Shown here piece by piece: positions 37,578 to 44,986 of a stretch of DNA of 64,000 nucleotides (within the stretch, counting starts at the first letter, position 1; each line of letters starts with the position of its first letter). Source of the stretch: Methylocystis rosea (GTDB taxonomy: Bacteria; Pseudomonadota; Alphaproteobacteria; Rhizobiales; Beijerinckiaceae). The position numbers and the translations under genes were made by a program. Below the pieces are notes generated by a model that did not search any database, was not told where the DNA came from, and worked only from the letters and a program-made list of their open reading frames with translations. The DNA is taken from assembly GCF_003855495.1 (NCBI RefSeq), contig NZ_CP034086.1:2641501-2705500 (forward strand), given 5' to 3'.

Positions 37578-37604
37578 GTCTCTTCAACGCCGCCAAAACA
37601 AAAC

Positions 37605-37630
37605 GCCCGGGAGTTTCTCCCGGGCTTTTC
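37605..37630 (+). terminator. Rho-independent terminator of the pnt operon
   Basis: Perfect 9-bp arms GCCCGGGAG (37605-37613) and CTCCCGGGC (37617-37625), loop TTT, followed by TTTTCTTTT. It lies 28 nt after the pntB stop and faces the convergent TonB-receptor gene. Confidence 0.93.
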
Positions 37631-37698
37631 TTTTGCGTCCATACCGCCCCGAAGCGGAGTCTCCGCGAAGGGGGAATGATCCCGCTTCGCGTTCGGGA

Positions 37699-40329
37699 CT
37701 ACTCCCAGTTCCAGGCGACCGGCTGGAGCCAGCCGCCAAATTGCGGCCAGCCTTCGTTGCCGGTGTAGAAAATGCCCGGCAAATTCTTGCCCGTGCCATA
37801 TTCGTACTTCGCTGAGAAGATGAAGGTCCGCTGTGGATAGGGGTGGAACAGCGCGAATTTGTAATTGTTCACATTGTCGATGCCGGCGTCGAACGACCAG
37901 CGGTCGCTGTATTTGTAATGCGCGTGCAGATCGACCATGAAGAAGCGATCCGACGAGCCGAAGATGCCATGCACGAGATCGTTGTTGGCGAGCGTGCGCC
38001 AGATGCGATCCTGCCAGCGCATCGCCACCGTGAACGCCCAACTGTCATCCGGGCGATAGGTGACTCCGAAATTCCAGCGCCATTTCGGCACGCCCGGCGC
38101 ATTCTTGCCGGCGACCGATGTCGCCCATGGAAACTCGAAGCTCGTTCCGAACGGCGATGTCGCAGATGGCGCCGAAGGCTGCCATCTGCTGAACGAGATG
38201 ACCCGTGAATTGACGAATGTCACGCTGCCGAACAGTTGGAGTCCCTTGTAGTAGACATTGTCCTTCTGCCACGCGAACTCCGCGCCGGTATTGCGAAGGC
38301 GGTCGACGTTGATATTGGCGTTGGCCTGAAAGGCCGAGCCGGGAACGATCGTGGCGTTGCTGATAATCGCGTCGCGCGCTTCTTCGTCGAAGAGCGACAG
38401 CCGCGCCCAGCTGTCGGGACCAAGGCTGCGTTGAAAGACGATCTCCTTGGTCAGAGCGGTCTCTGGACGCAGATTGGGGTTGGGATTGGAGACGAATCCC
38501 GTCGCGCCCGGCGTCGCGGTGAGATTGTAGAGTTCGCGCACGGTCGGAAAGCGATTGGCCATGCCGATATTGCCGGTGATTGTCCAATAGGGATCCGCCT
38601 CCCAGCGCAGCGACGCCTTCGGCGAAACGCGCGTGGAATACAGATTGGGCTGGAAGATCGGCAACATGGTCCCAAGCGTCGCCGAAGCGCCGGTGGCGGC
38701 GGCGTTCAATCCTCCGAGCAGCTGATTGTATCCGTCGGAGGCTTGCCAATGCTCGCCGCGAACGCCGAGCGTCAGTTTCAGGTCGGGACGCAGGAGAATC
38801 GCATCCTGCGCCCAGAGCGCCTGCGTGCGCGTCGTGCCGCTGCCGACCGATTGCACGACGCCAAGCGACGACTGCATGCCCGCTGTCCAATTCGTCGTGA
38901 CCCAGATCGGATTGTTCGAGTGGTATTGGTCGCCGTGTATGCCGAAGCTGATGTCGTGCATGCCCTCGGGGCCGTCCGGCCGATAAATGCCCTTCAGGTC
39001 GAGAAGCGTCCAGTAGGTGCCGGTGAAGATTGTGTCCCGCCCCGTCTGCGTATAGCCGCCGAAGGGGTTGATGCCGGTCGACGGCACCCCGCTCCAGGCC
39101 GAGCGCGAAGAGCTGTAGGGGTAGGTGAAATGCGAGGCGGAAAGCTCGAAGTCGAAAACGCCCTGCGTATTCGACTTGAGCGCCAAGGAGTTGACCAGGA
39201 TGGTCTCCTGATAGCGCAGATTGGCCGCGCCGAAGCCTTGCAACGTGGTCAGAGGCAGCGCAGCAGGCCCCGAGGGCGGGCCAAAGACTTCGTTGCGTCC
39301 CCCCGACAGATAGTTCAGCGGCCAGGACACGCGATCGCTGTTGAACACGCCGAGCGTATAGACGCCGCGGATCGTCGGCGTGAAGTCATAAGCGACCTTC
39401 ACCTTGCCGTTGATGAAATTCTCCTCCGATATCGATCCCGAGCCGACGATCGACTGCGGCACGCCATAGACATTTTGCGAGAAGATCGCGCCCGGATAAG
39501 GATAGAAGCGGTTAGCGTTGATGAACGAAATCGGCTGGTTGTTGTTCCAGGCGTAATTGAGCGCGACGAAATAGGACAGATCGCCGATTTTATCGCCGAT
39601 GGTCAGCGCCGTCGTCGTCGTCGGCAGGCCGAGCTGAGCGCCCCACCACGCAAAATCCTGCACCGCAACGGTCTGCTTGGCGGTGACTTCGAGATGCTCC
39701 GGCATGCGCGTGGTGAATTTGATGACGCCGCCGATCGAATTGCCCGGATACTGCGCCGCATAGGGCCCATAGAGATAGTCGACGCGCTCGATCTCTTCCG
39801 GCGAGATAAGCCCCCAGCGCGGCTGGCCGTCAGTGTGGCCGTTGGAGATGAGCTGGCTGATCAAGAGATCGTCGACATAGACCAGAGCGCGCGCCGACGA
39901 GAGGCCCCAGGTGCGCGTCTGAATCATGCCTTCATTGCCGCCGCGCAATTTGCGCACGAACAAGCTCGGCACATATTTGAGCGCATCCTGGCTATCGACG
40001 ATGTTGATCTTCTCTTTGATGTCGCGGCGCGTGACGCTCGCGACCGTGTTGGGCAATTGCCAGCGCTGAACGAAAGCCGGCTTGCCGTCAGGAAGCGTCG
40101 CCGACCAGATTGAGACAGGCGCGGGGCCCGGAGCCGGAGCCGGCGCGACATTTGTCGCGGCGCCTGGAACCCCAGTCGTCGGCCGCCTGACGACGCCGCG
40201 GCGTTGACCGCCGACGTCGATCGTAGGCAGCGACTGCTGCGCAGCGGCGCGCGTCGCGTAAAGTTCGGAAAGCGCAAAGATGGCGAGAGCGCCGGCGGAG
40301 ACGCCGCGCAGAAGCGAGTGGCGAGACAT
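37699..40329 (-). CDS. TonB-dependent outer-membrane receptor
   Basis: 876 aa from ATG 40329 (GGAAG upstream). Signal peptide 1-30 (LYATRAAA); TonB-box-like LPTIDVGG follows. Plug at about 95-230: DIKEKINIVDSQDALKYVPSLFVRKL, RGGNEGMIQTRTWG, ARALVYVDDLLISQL, IERVDYLYGPYAAQYPGNSIGGVIKF. A long barrel with aromatic girdles follows. The plug is of the siderophore/metal-receptor class. It shares the N-terminal signature with the receptor at 190-2547. A small Cys/His protein lies 77 nt upstream on the same strand, and the divergent operon encodes ExbB, ExbD and TonB, so this receptor very probably has its own energiser. Ligand unknown; a copper or other metal complex is possible. Confidence 0.92.
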   Translation of the reverse strand: MSRHSLLRGVSAGALAIFALSELYATRAAAQQSLPTIDVGGQRRGVVRRPTTGVPGAATNVAPAPAPGPAPVSIWSATLPDGKPAFVQRWQLPNTVASVTRRDIKEKINIVDSQDALKYVPSLFVRKLRGGNEGMIQTRTWGLSSARALVYVDDLLISQLISNGHTDGQPRWGLISPEEIERVDYLYGPYAAQYPGNSIGGVIKFTTRMPEHLEVTAKQTVAVQDFAWWGAQLGLPTTTTALTIGDKIGDLSYFVALNYAWNNNQPISFINANRFYPYPGAIFSQNVYGVPQSIVGSGSISEENFINGKVKVAYDFTPTIRGVYTLGVFNSDRVSWPLNYLSGGRNEVFGPPSGPAALPLTTLQGFGAANLRYQETILVNSLALKSNTQGVFDFELSASHFTYPYSSSRSAWSGVPSTGINPFGGYTQTGRDTIFTGTYWTLLDLKGIYRPDGPEGMHDISFGIHGDQYHSNNPIWVTTNWTAGMQSSLGVVQSVGSGTTRTQALWAQDAILLRPDLKLTLGVRGEHWQASDGYNQLLGGLNAAATGASATLGTMLPIFQPNLYSTRVSPKASLRWEADPYWTITGNIGMANRFPTVRELYNLTATPGATGFVSNPNPNLRPETALTKEIVFQRSLGPDSWARLSLFDEEARDAIISNATIVPGSAFQANANINVDRLRNTGAEFAWQKDNVYYKGLQLFGSVTFVNSRVISFSRWQPSAPSATSPFGTSFEFPWATSVAGKNAPGVPKWRWNFGVTYRPDDSWAFTVAMRWQDRIWRTLANNDLVHGIFGSSDRFFMVDLHAHYKYSDRWSFDAGIDNVNNYKFALFHPYPQRTFIFSAKYEYGTGKNLPGIFYTGNEGWPQFGGWLQPVAWNWE

Positions 40330-40405
40330 GAAATGCTTCCTTCTAGCGCCGGTCAAGGCGGCGCGACTGACCTGAACGGCTTTCGCCGTCGTAACGTTCG
40401 GCAGA

Positions 40406-40780
40406 TCAGACGAAGGAAGGGGGCCCGCGCGTCGGGGCGCTGCGGTTCGGCCGCGAAGGGACAAAGGCCAGCGTCGGCGGCGCCCGCGGCGCGAGATTGT
40501 GTTCGACGCCACGGATCGCAAAAACGGCGTCCGCCGGCGGCGGTGCGCTCCAGCCGATCTGGCAGAGCGCGCAGGCGCATCCATCGTGATCAAGCTGATC
40601 CGAAGGCGCTTGATCCGACTCGCCCTGCGCCACAGGCGATGTATTCGCCAGCAAATGGCACTTGGCGATCGGCGCGTTCGGCGCGTCAACGGATCTCGAC
40701 GCCATCGCCTCGCAAGGCGATACGAGCCTCGCGACGAGCGCAAGGAGAGCGAGGAGAGCGAGGAGTTGGCGAATGCGCAT
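40406..40780 (-). CDS. Small exported Cys/His protein (DUF2946-like)
   Basis: 124 aa from ATG 40780 (frame open to 40804). N-terminal signal or anchor (MRIRQLLALLALLALVARLV). The mature part has a Cys/His cluster: CHLLANTSP, then DHDGCACALCQIGW. This pattern (H...CxxC before a hydrophobic stretch) resembles DUF2946 proteins, which often accompany copper-related TonB receptors; the match is by eye. The C-terminus is Pro/Arg-rich. It precedes the TonB receptor by 77 nt, forming one operon, and is divergent from a similar small protein at 40922. Confidence 0.6.
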   Translation of the reverse strand: MRIRQLLALLALLALVARLVSPCEAMASRSVDAPNAPIAKCHLLANTSPVAQGESDQAPSDQLDHDGCACALCQIGWSAPPPADAVFAIRGVEHNLAPRAPPTLAFVPSRPNRSAPTRGPPSFV

Positions 40781-40868
40781 AGGCTCTTGCGAAGTCGACG
40801 TCATTAACTTTAGCGACGCCGTAATCGCACATGAACCGGTAAACCGAGACTTTCCAAGCCTGCGCGCG

Positions 40869-40897
40869 TTGTCAAAGGTTAAAAAATCAACTAAGAG
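40869..40897 (+). promoter_or_regulatory. Possible promoter of the exb/tonB operon
   Basis: TTGTCA (40869-40874) and TAAGAG (40892-40897) are separated by 17 nt, within the only AT-rich part of the 123-nt gap between two divergent Cys/His genes. The start of transcription would fall near 40903, which favours ATG 40922 over ATG 40904 as the downstream start. Confidence 0.35.
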
Positions 40898-40921
40898 ACA
40901 TTTATGTCACAGTTGCGCGCC

Positions 40922-41332
40922 ATGCGTCGGGAATTCCGCGCGGCATTTGCCGTCGCGGCCGCTTGCGCGCTGATGTTCTCGCTTCTTTTATCGGGCGCGA
41001 CGCGGCCGGCGCACGCATTCGCGGACCAAGGCGGAATCGCCTGCGATCATGCCGCTTATGTTGCAGGTCTGCACGCAACCGCCGCGCAGAAGGGGGCGGC
41101 GACGCAGCGCGACGGCTCGCCAACGCATTCTGCGCATAGATGTCCGGACTGCTGCCTGACCGCCCATGCAGGCCACGCCGTTCTTCCAGAGCGCGTCGCT
41201 TCGGCGATGCGGACCGCCGCGGAGCGCCCTTCTGAAATTCGGCATTGCGCCGTCGCCACGCCGCCGCCCGAGAGTTTCGCAGCGAACGGCGCGAATGGCG
41301 CGCGCGCCCCACCCTCAATTCATATTTCCTGA
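40922..41332 (+). CDS. Small exported Cys/His protein (DUF2946-like), first gene of the exb/tonB operon
   Basis: 136 aa from ATG 40922 (ATG 40904 gives six more residues). Signal or anchor segment MRREFRAAFAVAAACALMFSLLLSG. The mature part is rich in His and Cys: CDHAAYVAGLHATAA, then HSAHRCPDCCLTAHAGHAV, a CxxCC-x4-H-x2-H cluster suited to binding a soft metal such as copper. This resembles DUF2946-type proteins and pairs with the divergent protein at 40406. It is followed by exbB after 148 nt that include an inverted repeat. Confidence 0.6.
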   Translation: MRREFRAAFAVAAACALMFSLLLSGATRPAHAFADQGGIACDHAAYVAGLHATAAQKGAATQRDGSPTHSAHRCPDCCLTAHAGHAVLPERVASAMRTAAERPSEIRHCAVATPPPESFAANGANGARAPPSIHIS

Positions 41333-41338
41333 ATTTAC

Positions 41339-41371
41339 GTTAGACTCCAGTGCGCCGCGCAGGAGTCTAAC
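41339..41371. promoter_or_regulatory. Perfect 10-bp inverted repeat before exbB
   Basis: GTTAGACTCC (41339-41348) and GGAGTCTAAC (41362-41371) with a 13-nt spacer. It starts 6 nt after the stop of the Cys/His gene. No strong T-run follows, so either a weak terminator/attenuator that lowers exbB expression relative to the first gene, or an operator for a metal regulator; the sequence alone does not decide. Confidence 0.5.
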
Positions 41372-41480
41372 TGCGGGCTTTCTCCGCTTTGCGGCCTCTC
41401 GTCTCGCGAAGACATAACAAAACAAAAACTGACGCTTCGCCCGCGCGATCGCCGCAGGCGCGTCCTAATGAAACGAGTGA

Positions 41481-42131
41481 GTGAAAATGGATTACAATAC
41501 GCTTTCTCCTCTCGCCATGTTCCTCAACGCCGGTCCTGTCGGAAAGGCCGTCATGGCGCTGCTGCTGCTCGCGTCGATCTGGACGTGGGTGCTCATCGTC
41601 GAAGGCGTGGTGGCCGTCACCCGCATCGCCAAGTCGGCCCGCTCCGCCCGTGCGGGGGGAGACGTCGGCGTTCTCGCGCCCGTCGCCGAAGCAGGCCGCG
41701 AAGGTTTTGCCCTCGACCTTCCCGACGAAACGATCGGCGACAAGCGCGCCCGCATCGCCGACCATATGAGCCGCGCGGCGCGCGAGTTCCTGACCAAGGC
41801 GGAGGGCGGCCTGCCTAATCTCGCCGTCATCTCGTCGGTCGCGCCCTTCGTCGGCCTGTTCGGCACGGTGTGGGGAATCATGACGAGCTTCGCCGGCATC
41901 GCCCAGTCGCAGGACACGAGCCTCGCGGTCGTCGCGCCCGGCATCGCCGAAGCGCTTGCGGCGACGGCGTATGGACTTGCCGCCGCCATCCCCGCGTCAG
42001 TCGGATACAACCGCATCGGCGCCGCCTTCGCGCGCGTTGGCCAGCAGGTCGCGCATTACATCGAAGACGAGTCTCTCCTGATGTGCAGCGGCCATCAGTC
42101 GCGTCCGCGTCGCGATCGGGAGGCTGCATAA
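41481..42131 (+). CDS. exbB: ExbB/TolQ-family proton channel protein
   Basis: 216 aa with three TM helices (about 18-42, 107-135, 150-175). MotA/TolQ/ExbB signature: LPNLAVISSVAPFVGLFGTVWGIMTSFAGIA and APGIAEALAATAYGLAAAIPASVGYN. With ExbD it forms the proton-driven motor that powers TonB. The last 20 residues (MCSGHQSRPRRDREAA) are basic with Cys/His. The stop and the exbD start overlap (TAATG). Expected partner of the TonB protein at 42658. Confidence 0.93.
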   Translation: MKMDYNTLSPLAMFLNAGPVGKAVMALLLLASIWTWVLIVEGVVAVTRIAKSARSARAGGDVGVLAPVAEAGREGFALDLPDETIGDKRARIADHMSRAAREFLTKAEGGLPNLAVISSVAPFVGLFGTVWGIMTSFAGIAQSQDTSLAVVAPGIAEALAATAYGLAAAIPASVGYNRIGAAFARVGQQVAHYIEDESLLMCSGHQSRPRRDREAA

Positions 42132-42661
42132 TGGGCATGCCCTCACGCCAGCGCCAGAGCGCAACCGAAGGCCTTTATCAGCCGCTCGCCGATATCAATG
42201 TGACGCCGCTCGTCGACGTCATGCTCGTGTTGCTGATCATTTTCATGATCACGGCGCCATTGCTCGCCAAGGGCGTCAAGGTGAACTTGCCGCAGGCGAG
42301 CGCCGCGATGCCGATCAACCAAAAAGACCCGATCGTCGTGACAGTGGGCAAGGACGGCAAGATCGCGCTTGGCGCGGACGAGCTCTCAGCCGAGGCGCTC
42401 GTCGACGGCATCAAGGTGATGATGGGCGACGACCAGTCGCGCGTCGTTCATATCCGCGGCGACACGGAGGCGGTTTATGGCGAGGTCGTCGCGGTGATGG
42501 ATAAGCTTGCGACCAACGGCATCACCCATATCGCGATCATGACCAACTCGCGCAGCAAGACCGGCGCAGGCATGAAAGCCGCGCCCGGACGCGCTGCGCC
42601 CGCAGCGGTCGGCGCTCCGCCGGCGCAGGCGCCCGCCGCGGCCACAGGGGCGGCAAAATGA
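42131..42661 (+). CDS. exbD: ExbD/TolR-family protein
   Basis: 176 aa, one TM helix (about 27-47). Signature ADINVTPLVDVMLVLLIIFMITAPL with the channel Asp (VDVMLVLL), then the periplasmic domain ending THIAIMTNSR. An Ala/Pro-rich C-terminal tail of about 30 residues (AAPGRAAPAAVGAPPAQ) is longer than in most ExbD. Start ATG 42131 is fused to the exbB stop, and its own stop overlaps the tonB start (ATGA at 42658). Confidence 0.93.
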   Translation: MGMPSRQRQSATEGLYQPLADINVTPLVDVMLVLLIIFMITAPLLAKGVKVNLPQASAAMPINQKDPIVVTVGKDGKIALGADELSAEALVDGIKVMMGDDQSRVVHIRGDTEAVYGEVVAVMDKLATNGITHIAIMTNSRSKTGAGMKAAPGRAAPAAVGAPPAQAPAAATGAAK

Positions 42662-43374
42662 CGGATCTCGCGCTAAGTCCCCACGACATGGCGCGGGAGG
42701 GCGATCATCCGCCTTCTGGTCCGGAGCCGGTTAAGCCGGGTTGGCTGCGCTCGGTGACGACCGTCCTCGTCGTCGCGGCGCATGTCATGGTCTTCGGCAT
42801 ACTCGCCTATTCGGCGAAGCCGACGGCGGTATCGCTCGACTCTGTCAGCATGGACCTCGTGCCGGAAGGCGACTTCTTCGAGCAGGAGGAAGTCGCCGAG
42901 GCCGACGACACGCCGCCGCCCGAAGCGGTCGAGGAGCCCGACATCGCGCTTCCGCCGCCAATGGTGATGTCGCCCGACGCCGTGCCTCTGCCGGCCAAGA
43001 AGGAAGACGTCGACGAGGTCAAGAAGAAGGTCGAGCAGCAACAGGTCCAGCGCGCGCAGCAACGTCAGGAGGCGCAGGCGCGTCGGCGCTACGGCGCGCC
43101 TGAGGGACACGCCGCGAGTTCGGGCGCGTCGCAGGCGACATGTCTTGCCCATATCGCCGCAGCGCTTCGCCGGCATACGCCAGGCAACACCAGCCTTGGT
43201 CCCGGCCATGCGAGCGTGACGTTCCACGTCAATCCGGGCGGCGGTCTGTCTGGCATTTCGGCTTCAGGATCGACTCCGGCGCATGCGGCGCTCGCGCGGC
43301 GGATCGTGTCTTCCGCGCGCGGCCCAGGCATGTGCAGCTCGGCCTTCGTGAGCCAGGCTTTCGCCTTCCATTGA
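42658..43374 (+). CDS. tonB: TonB-like energy transducer
   Basis: 238 aa. Cytoplasmic N-terminus of about 28 residues, one TM helix (about 31-51: SVTTVLVVAAHVMVFGILAYS), an acidic/Pro-rich spanning part (EEVAEADDTPPPEAVEEPDIALPPPMV), a Lys/Gln coiled section (EVKKKVEQQQVQRAQQRQEAQARRRYG), then a C-terminal TonB-like domain (ASVTFHVNPGGGLSGISASGSTPAHAALARRIVSSARGP). Unusually, this domain has two Cys (ATCLAHI and GMCSSAF) that could form a disulfide. Starts within the exbD stop. It is the only member of the four TonB-C proteins here with full TonB layout. Confidence 0.85.
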   Translation: MTDLALSPHDMAREGDHPPSGPEPVKPGWLRSVTTVLVVAAHVMVFGILAYSAKPTAVSLDSVSMDLVPEGDFFEQEEVAEADDTPPPEAVEEPDIALPPPMVMSPDAVPLPAKKEDVDEVKKKVEQQQVQRAQQRQEAQARRRYGAPEGHAASSGASQATCLAHIAAALRRHTPGNTSLGPGHASVTFHVNPGGGLSGISASGSTPAHAALARRIVSSARGPGMCSSAFVSQAFAFH

Positions 43375-43435
43375 CGCGAACGGCGGCGGACGCTCGCGCC
43401 CGCCGCCTAAGATCGTTCCGAATATTGAGGGCCTG

Positions 43436-43897
43436 ATGAAGCTCGCGCGACTGCTTACCCTCGCCGCGGCGCTCGCCGCGTGCGCGGCGCACGCCGAGGA
43501 CGCGAAGCCCGCGACCACGCCGGCGCCTAAGCCCGCTTCCACAGCGCCCGCGCCACCGCGAACTGCAGCGCCAAACGCCGCTGCGCCGGCGACGACGGGC
43601 GGCGCAGCCGCGCCTTCCGCCGCTCCGGCGATGTCGGAGAGCAAGTTCCTCGGCGCGCTCTACACGGCGATCGCCAAGCGAACGCCCACGGAAAGTCCTG
43701 CCGGCGACGGCGAGGTGACGGCCAGCTTTCACGTCAACGCGCAAGGCAAGATCGACAAAGTGACGATCGACAAGACGACAAGTCCAGCGCTTTCAGAAAC
43801 GGTGAAGAAGATCCTGTCGAGCGTCGAAGCGCCGCCGCCGCCGGGCGGATCGATGGATGTGGGACAAACCTTCAAGTTCCGCGCAACGCCGAAATGA
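43436..43897 (+). CDS. Periplasmic TonB-C-domain protein 1
   Basis: 153 aa. N-terminal signal peptide (MKLARLLTLAAALAACAAHA), possibly a lipoprotein because of LAAC at about 13-16. An Ala/Pro/Thr linker (about 25-62) leads into a TonB-C-like domain: VTASFHVNAQGKIDKVTIDKTTSPALSETVKKILSSVEAPPPPGGSMDVGQTFKF. It lacks the TM anchor that would contact ExbB/ExbD, so it cannot transmit energy in the ordinary way. It follows tonB by 61 nt on the same strand, and the same domain ending (PPPPGGS...QTFKF) is shared with the two next genes. Confidence 0.7.
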   Translation: MKLARLLTLAAALAACAAHAEDAKPATTPAPKPASTAPAPPRTAAPNAAAPATTGGAAAPSAAPAMSESKFLGALYTAIAKRTPTESPAGDGEVTASFHVNAQGKIDKVTIDKTTSPALSETVKKILSSVEAPPPPGGSMDVGQTFKFRATPK

Positions 43898-43985
43898 GTC
43901 GGTCGCGCCGTTCAAAACTTTCGGTCCGTGGCTGAATTGAATCCATGCGCAAGAGGCCCGCGCATGTTTATCGAAGGAGAAGGAA

Positions 43986-44507
43986 ATGCGGCACATTTCT
44001 CGACTGACACTGAGTCTTTCGGCATTGGCGTTCGCCTGTGCGCTTGGCGCGAGCGGACCGGCGCGCGCCATCGATGAGGCGCAAAAGCCCAAGGCCGAAG
44101 ACAGCGCCGAACCGAAGCGCGAAGAGAGCAAGGATACGAAATCCGAGGAGAAGACCGAAAAGCGCGAGGAGAAGACCGACGCCGGGCGCGAACAGAAACC
44201 CAAGGCCGCGCGGGACGAGAAGACTGAGAAGGCAGCCGATAAAAAGAAACACGCCGACAACAGCGCCTATCTGCGCAAGCTCGGTCTAATTATCCGGGCG
44301 CGCTCGCCGGGCGCGACGAGTCTTGGCGAAGGAAGCGCCGTCGTTCGCTTTCATCTTGGCGCCTCAGGCGCGACTGACAGCGTCACACTCGTTTCCGCTT
44401 CGACGCCCCGCCACGGGCAATTGGCGCGCTCCATCGTCTCCGGCCTGCGGGCGCCGCCGCCGCCCGGCGGCTCATATGACGGCGTGCAGAGTTTCAGATT
44501 TCACTAG
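43986..44507 (+). CDS. Periplasmic TonB-C-domain protein 2 with charged linker
   Basis: 173 aa. Signal peptide (MRHISRLTLSLSALAFACAL...ARA, about 1-29). A highly charged Lys/Glu linker (about 30-90: SEEKTEKREEKTDAGREQKPK) follows, then a TonB-C-like domain (SAVVRFHLGASGATDSVTLVSASTPRHGQLARSIVSGLRAPPPPGGSYDGVQSFRFH). The linker would span the periplasm as the Pro-rich region of TonB does. There is no retained TM segment. Third of four tandem TonB-C genes; GGAGAAGGA before the ATG 43986 is a strong ribosome site. Confidence 0.7.
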   Translation: MRHISRLTLSLSALAFACALGASGPARAIDEAQKPKAEDSAEPKREESKDTKSEEKTEKREEKTDAGREQKPKAARDEKTEKAADKKKHADNSAYLRKLGLIIRARSPGATSLGEGSAVVRFHLGASGATDSVTLVSASTPRHGQLARSIVSGLRAPPPPGGSYDGVQSFRFH

Positions 44508-44553
44508 CGGTGCGGCGTCTCTTCGCGGCTGAGGCGATCAAGATGGGAGAGAG

Positions 44554-44952
44554 ATGATGCGCAAGGCAAGAAGAATGCGTCGGCCTCTTTCCTGGCCATG
44601 GATTCTCGCCTTGCTCGTCGTCGGAATTGAAGTCGCGTCAATCGGCGCAGCGTCGGCGCGCAACAATATGCTCCGCGCCGCCTATGCGACGCGCGTTTCG
44701 GAAATGTTGCGCGATCGCGCCTATTTAGAGATCTCGTCGCGTTTTTTCCGGATGGAGTCGCCACGCATGGGCCCGGGCTATGCGCGCGTCTGGTTCAAGA
44801 TTGATTCGTCTGGACATGTGACGAACGTTAGAGTGGTCGACGCAACCAGCGATGCGCACGCGCGGAAGGCGGAAGCGATCTTGTCCGGCTTGCGCCTGCC
44901 GCCGCCGCCTGAGGGCGGCTTTGCGGCCGCACAATCATTCAACTTTAGATGA
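44554..44952 (+). CDS. TonB-C-domain protein 3 with N-terminal anchor
   Basis: 132 aa. A basic N-terminus and hydrophobic segment (RPLSWPWILALLVVGIEVASIGAASA, about 10-36) may be an anchor or a signal peptide. The rest is a TonB-C-like domain (YARVWFKIDSSGHVTNVRVVDATSDAHARKAEAILSGLRLPPPPEGGFAAAQSFNF). There is no Pro-rich spacer, so it could not reach the outer membrane alone. It lies 47 nt after protein 2 and 35 nt before the BNR-repeat gene. Confidence 0.68.
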   Translation: MMRKARRMRRPLSWPWILALLVVGIEVASIGAASARNNMLRAAYATRVSEMLRDRAYLEISSRFFRMESPRMGPGYARVWFKIDSSGHVTNVRVVDATSDAHARKAEAILSGLRLPPPPEGGFAAAQSFNFR

Positions 44953-44986
44953 CGGCGCCGCTACACAGATGAGATCGGGAGGACCA

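Noticed and set aside
38236..40113. A 625-codon plus-strand frame opposite the TonB receptor
   Set aside because: Arg/Asp-rich shadow of a high-GC gene; the minus-strand receptor has signal peptide, plug and barrel.
40330..40743. N-terminal extension of the TonB receptor to 40743
   Set aside because: Arg-rich, overlaps the Cys/His gene, and would bury the signal peptide that starts at 40329.
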